DNA of 64,000 nucleotides. Source: Heterostelium album PN500. Taxonomy: Eukaryota > Evosea > Eumycetozoa > Acytosteliales > Acytosteliaceae. Below are positions 1 to 10,205 of this stretch, piece by piece. The notes beneath the pieces were generated by a model, which worked only from the letters and a program-made list of their open reading frames with translations, was not told where the DNA came from and did no database searches. The position numbers and the translations under genes are program-made. The stretch is from NCBI RefSeq assembly GCF_000004825.1, contig NW_008805064.1, positions 496,001-560,000 on the forward strand. Direction: 5' to 3'. Within the stretch, counting starts at the first letter, position 1, and each line of letters starts with the position of its first letter.

Positions 1-1221
1 ACCTCTAACAGACCAACGAATTTATCTTTGGATTCACCCTCGGAGAGTGCAGTCGCCACAGAGGAACCGGGTTGTGTTATGTGGAATTCTCCGATCGACG
101 ATGCCTGTGGGTTGATAAGACACTCGTGTTCGTGTCCCCAAACAACGAAATCAATGAAATTGTCGATCATCTGCTCGTGTACGTAGTTCTTTGGGTTGTG
201 GGCAACACGATTCTGATGCAGCACCAGAATGTTGAACCACTCGTCTTTCGACTCGATCGGACGCATCATCTTGACCTGCTGCTTCTGGAACGTACGATAT
301 AGACGCTCGTCTCTGATATTTCCAAGACCGTAGATCGACACTTTCGTTTCACCCTTTGACAACAACAACGGGTACACCGAGATGTCATCGATATTCTCTG
401 TCTTGCCAAAGTAATTCACCAAATTACTCACACTCAACAAATCGAGTGCAGCCAAACCACCTTCACCAGTTGGATCATCGTGATTACCATGAATTGAAAA
501 CACCGGTAATGATATATTAAAGTTTGGATCTTCATAGTTTACTGTATGAAATCTTCATTTAGCAATAAGCTATGTTAGTAATATATTACCAAAATCCTAA
601 TTTATAGGTCTAATCAATACTTACTTGTTCATAAAATTAACAGTTTGATCTGAAAGGAATTGTATTTTCACAGGTGAATCACCTAGACAGTATTTTCTAA
701 AGAGTTCGATAGTCCTGTAGAGACAAGATCTCGATGGTTTGTTGTCGTGGAAGAGATCACCACCCAGTAATATCATATCGACTTTGAGTGAATGTGCATA
801 CTGTAGAATCTCTTCAAAGGTATTGAATGAATCGTCACCTCTAATCGGATCACGCTCCAAGTATCCAAGATGATTATCTGTTGCTACTAATATTTTCATA
901 ATAGATGATTTCCTAAATAATAATAATATAACAGATGTCAATTAATAATGATGATGATTGTTTTGTTATTAAATATTATAATGATAGATCCTACATTTTA
1001 GTATCATCACCAGCACCTGCACCCAAATTGTTATTCTGTTTCTTGTTGTTTGATGAATGATTTAAATTGGTATGATCATGATTATGTTCTTCATGATTGG
1101 CATGACTGTAATCTTCGCTATCATTGTTATTGTTATTGTTATTGTTATTAGTAGTTTGATCTTCACCATCGATATCACGAGGACCACTATTCATATGATC
1201 ATCATCAATCCCACTAAACAT
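1..1221 (-). CDS. mre11: Mre11 double-strand-break repair nuclease, N-terminal part (3' end outside window)
   Basis: Manganese-dependent exo/endonuclease of the MRN (Mre11-Rad50-Nbs1) complex, acting in the nucleus on DNA breaks. I infer three exons: 1221-995, 912-625 and 552-1, with introns 994-913 and 624-553; joins keep frame. Phosphoesterase motifs are visible in order: TDNHLG (about residue 87), [22 protein letters not shown], and VVWGHEHEC near the window edge. The second intron uses the acceptor at 555-553, giving [11 protein letters not shown], which matches the family; the nearer AG would put a stop in frame. The first exon encodes a 75-residue acidic, poly-Asn extension before the nuclease domain, unusual for Mre11; the ATGs at 911-897 are alternative starts. 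The gene diverges from the FNIP gene at 1410 with only about 190 bp between them, a likely shared promoter. Family assignment is very secure; the N-terminal exon is inferred. Confidence 0.93.
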
Positions 1222-1409
1222 TCTATTATTTATCTATAATTAAGTTATCTATTAATCTTAAAAAAACCAACAGATAACTTTGACAATCATTTTAATAAAA
1301 ACCAAAATGACAAAAGATCATTGGAAAAAAAAAATTCTAAGAAAAATTTGATTTATTTTTACTTGATACTTTTACCAAAATAAAAGATCAATATATATTT
1401 TATTCAAAA

Positions 1410-3188
1410 ATGTCTGTTTCTATTAATAATAATAAACATATATGTTTGCTACCACATCTTTTACTATCAAAGATTGTTTATTTCATTGATGACAATATCG
1501 ATAGAATATGCTTTAGTTTTGCCTGTAGAAGGTGGTACTTTGAAAGAGATAAATATTTAATATTTAATAGCAATGCAATCAGTATCATCGATGAGAAAAA
1601 GATAAATCATTTCTATTTGAACTCTTTTAAATCGATATTCATTAAATCTATCAATCAAAAGAGTAGATGTACACTTCTAATTCAAAACGACCACCACAAT
1701 TGTTACAACGATGAAGAATATGATTTTCATATACAAAATCCAAGTAAAGTTAAAATTTAATTTTTATTTTTAAATAGAATCAATTGAATAAAATTAATTT
1801 TATTATTACTATTATGATTATAATTAATAGGTAAACTTGAAACTATTGATAATGGAATGAAATCGAATATCTATAAAATAAAAACAAACATAAAGTTTAA
1901 TTCTAATGACAGAGGCAAAGCACTAAAGACTCTTGGAAATTGGGTACAATCACAACCGAATGTTGTCAAACTCAAGAATTTCTATCTATCGAAATTGGGT
2001 GTTAACAGTAGCAGTAGGAATAACTTACTGATGAATATAACATCGTTGTCTTTGCCATCGAAATTCGATGAAGCACTGTCAGCTGGCTATTTTCCACCGA
2101 ATCTCAGGTCACTAAAGTTTGGTGATAAATTCGATCGTCCTATCAAAGCCGGTGTTCTTCCAAGCGGATTGGAGAAATTGATTTTTGGTGTGAGCTTTGA
2201 CCAAGCTTTGCAACCTGGTGTACTGCCAGCCACTCTCAAATCTCTGACACTTAGAAATGCCTTCTATAAACCTAGTTTGCAAGTTGGATCACTTCCAGCC
2301 AGCCTTGAAACACTGCTTTACTCTGGCCACTATACAGAGATCGAAGATGTCGGTGTACTCCCCACGTCGCTTCTCACCCTGAAAGGTGCACCTCCAACAT
2401 GGATTAAAGCGATTAGATCACTTTCGAATCTCAGATACTTGAGCATTGATAATAGTGAAGAGGAACAATTCACTATCGATCTTAGCGACTTGCCGGATTC
2501 TCTCCAAACATTGGTCGCTCCACACACATTGAAATCAAAGTTACCTACATCGATCAAATCTCTGGATATCGCTGATGCAACCTATCAAATGGATGAGATT
2601 TTCTCGTCGGCCGCCGATCATCAATCACAATATCGTTTGGATTATCTGAAGATATGTGACAATGGATCGAACAAAGAATCATTGGAGAATCTCGATATCA
2701 AGGAGTTACATGTTTGTCAGAACGAATTTACACCGTTGGAACAACCTATCAAAATTCCGTTTGGTGTTGCGACACTTTCACTTGAACTGTTTGGGGAGAG
2801 TAAAATTGCGATTCCTTTGTCGGTGACCAAGCTAAACGTATTACAGAGTGATGGCAGATTGGATGATATAGAGACATTGATGAAATTCAACGACAACAAC
2901 AACTCCATCAAAGAAATGTCTATTGAGACAGCAACTGATTTATCACGTCTCGACAGTGAAATCATTCCGGAATCAGTTGAAACCCTAAAACTTATAACAA
3001 CAGTGTGCATTCCACAACCTAGAGTTCCCAACAACCTTATACTGCATGTCAATGAATATGAAACAATTTATATAAGAAAGCTGGACAATGACCACTACAT
3101 CTTCTTTAGTCAATCGCCACCAGACTTTCTATCTGCAATCGTTCATCACTCACAACTTAAAGCTATCTTAGAATTATTTTGTAACTAG
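1410..3188 (+). CDS. FNIP-repeat protein with F-box-like N-terminus (paralogue of 22784-24449)
   Basis: Two exons, 1410-1743 and 1831-3188, joined in frame (intron 1744-1830, GTAAAG..AATAG), giving 563 residues. The N-terminus (LLLSKIVYFIDDNIDRICF..ACRRW) resembles the F-box-like helices that open many dictyostelid FNIP proteins. From about residue 190 to 300 there are FNIP/IP22 repeats of roughly 22 residues with the pattern FDxxLxxGxLPxxLxxLxFG; later leucine-rich segments look like decayed repeats. Function of the family is unknown; an adaptor role in ubiquitin ligation is a guess from the F-box-like start. The same exon layout (N-terminal exon ending in phase 1, then the repeat exon) occurs in the gene at 22784, so the two are paralogues. 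Family call secure, function not. Confidence 0.85.
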
Positions 3189-3392
3189 TTAACTTTATAA
3201 ATATTATTATTTATCTTTTTATTTAAAAATAAAATTTAACTAAAAACTTTTGTGTGCATGATTTTGTAAAAAAAAAATTACAAACATAATTATGTTTTTG
3301 AAGTTCAAATTAATTAATCAATTTAAACTATATTTAATTTGTTTATCATCAATTGATTAATAATATATGTACATATAAATATTATAAGAATT

Positions 3393-3447
3393 ATTTAGTT
3401 TAGTTTAGTTTAGTTGTTAGTTAGATAGTTAGAGTTTAGTTAGTTAG
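3393..3447 (+). repeat. TTTAG/TTAG tandem repeat just upstream of PIG-S
   Basis: A run of TTTAG and TTAG units fills the 50 bp before the PIG-S ATG. It is probably 5'-leader low-complexity DNA; similar TTAG runs occur at about 27036-27060. Confidence 0.7.
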
Positions 3448-4964
3448 ATGATGGCAGGCAAAAGACTGTCAATAGTTATTACATTTATCGTTTTATTTGC
3501 ATTGGGTATACCAGTTTGGTGGAATACTACAACAACCTATCGATCGAATGTAGATTTCTCAAAGATACAATCTTTTAATAAACAAATAAATAATACATTA
3601 AATAATAATAATAGTGGTGGTGGTGGCAATAATATTGATAACAATAGTCAATGGTCGTTGTTTAAAGATTATCTATATAGTAAAACAAGTGATAATAACA
3701 ATAGAGATACTGTTGTAAAGAGTGCAACTGAATATTGTCTTTCTTTTACTCTATTGAATGCAGATCCATCTTCATCACCTTTTATACCAAGATGGGACTT
3801 CCCATCACTCTTTAAATGTAAACTACAACTTAAATTAAAACAATCATTATAATAATAATGATAATAATAATAATAATAATAATACTAATCAAATTTATAT
3901 ATATATATATAATAGCACAATTAGAACCATTCATTGAACAAATATCAGATATTGCAAACTTTACAATTCAATCAAAAGTTGCACATTATGCAACTCTTAT
4001 GAAAACACCTTTATTTGACAAAGATTTAAATCAATATAATATACCATTACAATCATTATCTGAATATATCAATCCAAATGAATGGAATTTAGGTATGTTA
4101 ACTAGATATTTACATAGATATGACTGATATATCTTGTTAACTCAAATTTGATATCATTTTGTAGATAGTTCATCATCAACCAATCAACCTACATTGAATT
4201 TCATTATATTCATTCCATCACAAAACAATCAATCACCACTGTACATTAGAGACGTAAAGAACAAGTCAAACATCAATTCATTCCTCATTCCACAGTGGGG
4301 TGGAATCATCATTCACAACGTTGTCGACACCGCCGACACTCAAGTGTCTGACAACAAGTATTTGGATATCAGCGCACAACTCCACAATGAGATGGCGACA
4401 TTCCGCTATCAGCTACAAGAACTGCTCGGTCTACACCACCTCTCGCCAAGCGAAGCGGTTCGTCTGCGTGTGAGTGACGCGCACATCGACCAACTCATCG
4501 ATCGCTACACCAAGCAGAACGTGAACGTCTCACTTCAGACACTGACTTCGCTGGCAGCACTCATCGACGGACTGCCCAATATGCGTGTACTCGACAACAT
4601 CCAGCATCTCGTGGCAAACGCCACCGACGCACTGGACCGCGCGCACCACTGCCTCGAGAAGCACGACCGTCTCTGTGCGTTGCGCGCATCAAAGATCGCA
4701 CTCGCCTCCTCAGAGACAGCGTTCTTTGACAAGAACATGCTTTCTCAACTCTACTTCCCAGACGAACATAAATACGCTGTTTACACGCCACTCTTTGTAC
4801 CAGTATGTTTTCCGATTGTCGCCGGAGTATTTCAAGAATATAAAAATTCAAGAGCTAAAAAAGCAAAAAACTACAACAACAGCAACAACAACAATCAAAT
4901 AATAATAGTGATAATAGTAATAATAACAATAATGATAAAGAGAAATCAAATTAAAATAATATAA
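3448..4964 (+). CDS. pigs: GPI transamidase component PIG-S
   Basis: Subunit of the ER-membrane GPI transamidase that attaches GPI anchors to proteins. Exons 3448-3817, 3916-4092 and 4165-4964 join in frame to 448 residues. Residues 6-22 form the first membrane helix, followed by the family motif GIPVWWNTTTTYRS; a lumenal domain follows, with poly-Asn at about residue 48-70; the second membrane helix is PLFVPVCFPIVAG near the C-terminus, as in PIG-S. Human PIG-S is longer (about 555). Exon 3 is strikingly G+C-rich at third positions compared with exons 1-2. The last ~22 residues read as an Ile/Val run from an (AAT)n tract; the frame shifted by one base reads Asn/Ser/Asp then DKEKSN and a stop, which looks more natural, so the tail frame is doubtful. 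A TTTAG/TTAG repeat precedes the start. Confidence 0.88.
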
Positions 4965-5837
4965 ATAATATAATAAAAAAGAAAAGTTAAAAAAAAACCA
5001 TCATTTTTTAAAAAACAAAAAAAAATCTGAAAAAAAGAAATCTAAGATTGGGTATTATATGATATGAAGTCCTAAAAAGATCGATCGATTCAGTATTCAT
5101 TTTTAAAATTCGTTTTATTTTTTTTTTTTNNNNNNNNNNNNNNNNNNNNNNNNNNNNNNNNNNNNNNNNNNNNNNNNNNNNNNNNNNNNNNNNNNNNNNN
5201 NNNNNNNNNNNNNNNNNNNNNNNNNNNNNTTTTTTTTTTTTGACAACCAAAAACCAAAAAATTAAATTTATTAATTTATGTGAATTTTTTTTGATTTTTT
5301 TTTTTGTTTTTGGGGCAGCCCATCCAAATTTTTTCAATTTTAATTTTAAATTTTTGTTTGAAAAAAAATTGTTAATATTTGTTTTTTGAAATTACCACAA
5401 CTCCATATCCTTTCTTTAAAAAAAAAAAAAACATACAACAAAGTAATATTGTTAAATAAACATAATCATATTAGATAGAAAAAATTGTATTGAATTTTTG
5501 TTTTTTTTTTTTGAGGCAAAAGTTGTAAAACACAGTGTTAAGAAAGAAGAGTAAAAAGTAATTTTTCAAATCCATAATAAGATTATCAATTATATTACTT
5601 ATTGTATCATTTATAAATAAAAAAACCATAAACAAATAAATAAATAAACAAATAATTAATAATAATAATAATAATAATCAACATCACAAATATATAGTAA
5701 TTTTATATATAAATAAATAAATCAAACAAAACAAAACAATCAAATTGTATTTTAGTATTCTTTTAAATCATCTTCATTTTTGTTGTAATAAATATATAAA
5801 AAAAAACCAAACAGTCATTTTAAATTTATAAAATAAT
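4965..5837. other. Gene-free stretch containing assembly gap
   Basis: A/T homopolymers, (AAT)n near 5658-5678 and the 100-N gap. The gap is flanked by poly-T on both sides. I see no gene; the right part is the VASP 5' leader region. Confidence 0.8.
5130..5229. other. Assembly gap of 100 N
   Basis: Exactly 100 N between two poly-T runs, the usual placeholder for a gap of unknown size. Real length and content are unknown; any reading frame crossing it is meaningless. Confidence 0.99.
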
Positions 5838-7086
5838 ATGGCGTATGTATCAATTCATAAAAAAAATAGTAGTAGCAGTAGAAATAGAAATATTAACATT
5901 TTTGAAAATGTTTACATTTATCTCCGATTATTAAAGTGAAGTACATATATTAGTAGGTCGTGCTCAAGTTTTCACTTACTCGGCAGGAACAAATAATTGG
6001 GTGCCATCATCACAACATCCAGCGACATTGCTTTTGTATCATCACCAAACAAATAACACCTATCGTATCATTGCCAGAGGCTTCGAAGATCCCAATGTAA
6101 TTTTGATCAACTTTTCCATAACAAAGGAGGTCACCTACAAGCTCGCTTCGGCCAACTTCCACACATTCTCTGATCAACGCACTCACTATGGTATCAACTT
6201 TTCGACAAAGGAGGAAGCCGACCAGTTTGGAAGCGGATTTGAGAATGTATTAAAGCAATTGAAGAGCGGACAGTCACCACCACAACCACCACCCCCCTCA
6301 TACCCAGCATCGCAACCAGTACAACAACAGCAACCACCACAGATGCAACTTCCACCACAGATCAACAAACCCGCTGCATCGGCACCACCACAAATGCCAG
6401 TTCCAGTTCGTCCACAATCAACCATCCTCAACAAACCACCCGCTCCACCAGCCGGACCACCCGCTCCACCAGCTGCTCCACCCGCACCAAAACCACCAGC
6501 ACCACCAGCTGCTCCACCTCCCCCTGCCGTTAGCGGTGGTGGTGGTGGCGGTGGAAGATCCGGTCTCTTGAGTTCAATCGAAGGATTCTCAAAGAACGGT
6601 TTGAAGAAGACTGTCACCGTAGACAAGAGTTCGCCACTCATCGGAAACAACAATGCATCGACACCAGCTCCAGCTCCATCCAGTGGAGGTGCCGCCGGTG
6701 GTGGAGGTGCACCCAAGGCAATGATGCCAATGGGTGGCGGTGGTGGAAATATCATGGCTGAAGCCATGGCAAAGCGTGCCGCCATGAAAAAGACAGCGGC
6801 ACCAAAGGAAGATCACACACCACCCGCTCCAGCACCAGTAAAGGAACAACCACCACCCCCCGTCAAAGAGCCAAAACCAGCTCCAGTCACCGCCTCAAAA
6901 CCAAAGCCACCACCCACCATGGGACGTCCATCACTATCGCCAAGTGCATCACCAAGTTCCACCGCATCGACACCATCCGCACTCTCTGACGATATGCTAA
7001 CCTTGAAAGAAGAGATCCTCGCCGAATTTAGACGTGAACTCCAAAAGTTTAAAGAAGAGATTCTCGATGCAATCAGAAATCGTTAG
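5838..7086 (+). CDS. vasP: VASP (Ena/VASP family actin regulator)
   Basis: Promotes actin filament elongation and bundling at filopodial tips and the leading edge. A five-base coding exon (5838-5842, ATGGC) is joined to 5937-7086 by an intron with GTATGT..AAAG ends, giving 384 residues that start MAEVHILVGRAQVFTYSAG. Domains: EVH1 (1-~115, with NNWVPS and FHTFSDQRTHYGINF); proline-rich profilin/SH3-binding region (~120-205); WH2-like actin-binding segment (GLLSSIEGFSKNGLKKT, ~225); a second basic actin-binding stretch around KRAAMKKTAA; and a C-terminal tetramerisation coiled coil (EEILAEFRRELQKFKEEI). The proline segment uses mostly CCA codons, giving a G+C-rich island. It converges with the RPA-like gene at 7412. 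Assignment secure; the micro-exon start rests on frame and family fit. Confidence 0.93.
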
Positions 7087-7125
7087 AATATCATCATCAT
7101 TATTATTAATAGTATTATAAAATCA

Positions 7126-7158
<33 letters not shown>

Positions 7159-7411
7159 AAAAGAACCTTTAAAAATATACATTCATAAACATATCTATAA
7201 ATAGAACAGAAAAACTCTATTTATAAATATTTATATATATCTCTCTTTCAATCTCGCACTATATATATCTTTAAATTAATTGATATAGAATAAAAGAAAA
7301 AAAAAAACTAATAAAATATGTTCAAAAAAAATTAATTATATGACTTTATTTAATGGCTGGTTGGTTGGTTGATTGATTGATTGATTAAAAAATATATATG
7401 AATTTATCTAT
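7087..7411. other. Convergent 3' intergenic region
   Basis: Shared 3' flank of VASP and the RPA-like gene. Contains a (CAA)n run at about 7126-7157, several TATATA stretches and AATAAA-like signals. No gene seen. Confidence 0.75.
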
Positions 7412-9500
7412 TTATTCCATTGCTTGTTCTGGATCTTGTTGTTGTTGCTGTTGTTGTTGCAAGATATTACAGTTATAACCAAGAGTACCGCAACTGTATA
7501 GGTTCGTCAAACATTGATTGAATGGCTCACCTTTGTATTCCTCTAAACTCTTCACAGACCATTTGGGTGGGTATGTGTTATCAGAGCTTGGTGGTGGAAA
7601 AGTCACTCTCAATCTCACCAAGTAAGGGACGGAGCAGATCTCATTCACTCTTTGTAATCTGTCTTCGTCGGTGAGCTGGTCAAAGAATCTTTCGGCGTTG
7701 GCTCCCAACATTTTCTCTACGGTACCACTAAAAGCATCGACCAGAACCGAACCGGTTTCATCTTGCAGTCTGAATGTAGCTCTATAGTATTTGATTTGAG
7801 GTTGTCCACAATTGCAGTTCTTCTTCTTGCAAGCAGAACATCCAGTGTATTGACTCTTTTGATCATTGCTAGTTAGCGAGACGTTGGAAAGTGTTGATAG
7901 CGTACCAACAACAACGTAGTTCTTGGTCAAAATAGGATCGTTGCCCAAGTTGAGTTGTGGTAGTACTTCAACAGTACATCTGATTGAATCTTTGTCGTCG
8001 GAATTGCCGCCTGCAACGTATGACTCCGAGAGGCACTCGGCGTCGTCACCGTGCGAGTTGACCCACATGAGGAGATTCTGACACTCCTGTTGGAGTTGTG
8101 GTGGATTGACTTCGTAGGTCGACGAGTATGTAATACTGGCGGAGCACTTGGAGAAAGAAGAGATCTTGGCCGACTTGATAGCGATGATATTACCCTTATT
8201 TAGTTGTTTGGAGATAGTCTCGGCTTGTTGACCAAAGGCAGTGACATCAATTGATTTGGCAGAGGTATCGAGAATTCTGAAGGTGCACTTTAGCAAAGTG
8301 GAGTTGGCATTGTCGGTGTTGCTTGTGGCTTTCCTGTTGATGGAGGTAGTGCCACTGACATTGGATACATAACCAAAGAGGTCGATTGGTGGTGAGTTGG
8401 TTTCGTTTGCTGCTGGTGGAGTCAAGTCGGCGATCTTTACAAAGTTGTAGAGTGTGTGAGCATTGATAGGAGCGCTGCTCACGTAGTACTTGGTGTTCTC
8501 TGTAAAGGTCAACTCGCATGGATGTGACAATTTGTTAAAGTTTGGATTCTTTGGATTGATCTTGAAATTCGAGAAATCATAGGTGGAACCAACATGAATA
8601 GCTTCATCGATTTGAACACAGAGATTGTTTTCATTGTTTCTACCAAAGATTGTTACTTTAATTTCATTTTTCTAAGTTAATTAAATAGATTAGTTTGTTT
8701 GTTTGTTTGTGGTTTAGTTTAGATTGTTTTAGCGTATGTTAGTTACCTCATCACTGTCATCGATCAACTCTAAATTCAAAATAGAACCACCGGAATTGCT
8801 GTTATGCCATTGCTTGATAGTACTCTTGGCACGAACGGTTGCACGAATTGTTGGGTTTGATATTCCATTGCTGATGTTTTTGATCTGTGTAATCATTGTG
8901 TCCATTGAACCGGTAGGTGGAGAAGAAGTTCCAGCATTTGATCCTCTTGATTGATTCGATTGTTTATTTGCCATATAGTTGTTATTGTTGTTGTTATTGT
9001 TATTCATATTCTTGTTGTTGTTGTTGTTGTTGTTGGTTTGTAGAGCTGATTGCTGTTGTTGTTGCTTTTGATAGGCTGGATGCAATGACACTGCATTTCC
9101 AAAGAGTGAACCAGTATGACCGATTACAGTGTAGCTCAAGATTTGGAAGTAGAGACTCTTGACAATCTTGAATTGATTGACCTTTATAATTGTAAACTCT
9201 CTTAGATTTGGATCAACATTTTGTGTTTGAACATAGAATGGGAATATATTGGCTGTATCTGATAATAATAATCTAAAGAGTTAATTATAGATAGTTATTG
9301 TTGTTGTTGTTGTTGTTAGTTATATAAAATCAAAAATATAGTAAACTTTTATCGTCGATGTTGATTGATACTTACTCAACTCTCTCTGGTTTTACTGTAA
9401 TTTTCTTTATCTGAAGAATGACATTGCTTGGTGAAAACTCTTTGTTTATATTATTCTGATTGACGTACTCAGTAATACAATTGGGAATTGGCATATTCAT
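7412..9500 (-). CDS. rpa1: Replication protein A large subunit (RPA70-like), divergent
   Basis: Single-stranded-DNA-binding protein for replication and repair. Exons 9500-9376, 9272-8747 and 8671-7412 join in frame (125+526+1260 nt) to 636 residues. Visible parts: N-terminal RPA1N-type fold (VILQIKKITVKPERVELLLSD); poly-Gln/poly-Asn linker (~95-135); OB folds with TIRATVRAKSTIKQW, FVKIADL..IDLFGYVSNVS and IKYYRATFRLQDETGSVLVDAFSG. Length fits RPA70 (about 600-650). Oddity: the zinc ribbon of DBD-C is reduced to a compact cluster, CSACKKKNCNC, instead of the usual widely spaced C4 motif, and the OB folds are poorly conserved. It may therefore be a divergent RPA1 or an RPA1-like paralogue. The C-terminus ends in a Gln run. 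It diverges from the kinase gene at 12985 across 3.5 kb. Confidence 0.82.
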
Positions 9501-10168
9501 TTTTAACTAATTATTTAAACTGTTTTAGATCTAATAGCAATAAATGATAATAATAATAAAGATTTGTACAAAATAAAACAAATAATATCTAAATATTTAA
9601 ATAATTTACAGATTGATGTTTTTTTTTAAAAAATATTTATTATTGAACAAAGTTTTTCTCATATTTAAAATGGGCGGGAATGATTTTTTCAATTCAAAAT
9701 TCAAATTTCTTAGAAATATTTCTCAAGAACTTCATTTCTAACCGACAAAAAATATAAAATTTATTATTCCAAAAAATAGATAATAGATTAATTTAATCAT
9801 TAATTAACAATGACTTTTAATATTTATATATTTATTTTTTGATTTGATTTAATTTAAATCTACTTAGAAAAATTAATTTGCAAAAAAAAAAACATTAACA
9901 ACAATATTTAATCAAGTTCGAACGTGGAACTGTTTTTATTATTTATTTTATTGTATTACTTTCAAAAAAAAAATTGGATGCGATCATTGACTGATTTAAA
10001 TAAGTTTGTTTTGTTTTATTTTGTTGTGATCACAATCTAGAGTCATAGAGATGAACAAAAAAAGACAAAACCCAATTACATCTGGCTTGGACCTAGAGGG
10101 AATTTAAGAAGTTGCAACAATGCTTTGATAATAAACCTATATGTTCTTAAATAATAATAATAATCATC

Positions 10169-10205
<37 letters not shown>

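Noticed and set aside
4535-4902. Open frames on both strands over PIG-S exon 3
   Set aside because: They overlap a well-supported exon; composition is a by-product of its G+C-rich third positions.
5008-5337. Frame spanning the N run
   Set aside because: It crosses the assembly gap and is not a real reading frame.
6186-6849. Minus-strand open frames across the VASP proline-rich region
   Set aside because: Shadows of a G+C-rich, repeat-like coding region; translations are Gly/Ala/Cys-rich mirror images of poly-Pro codons.
9908-9924. GTTCGAACG resembling a tRNA B box
   Set aside because: Flanks do not form a T-stem, and no A box or acceptor stem fits upstream on either strand.
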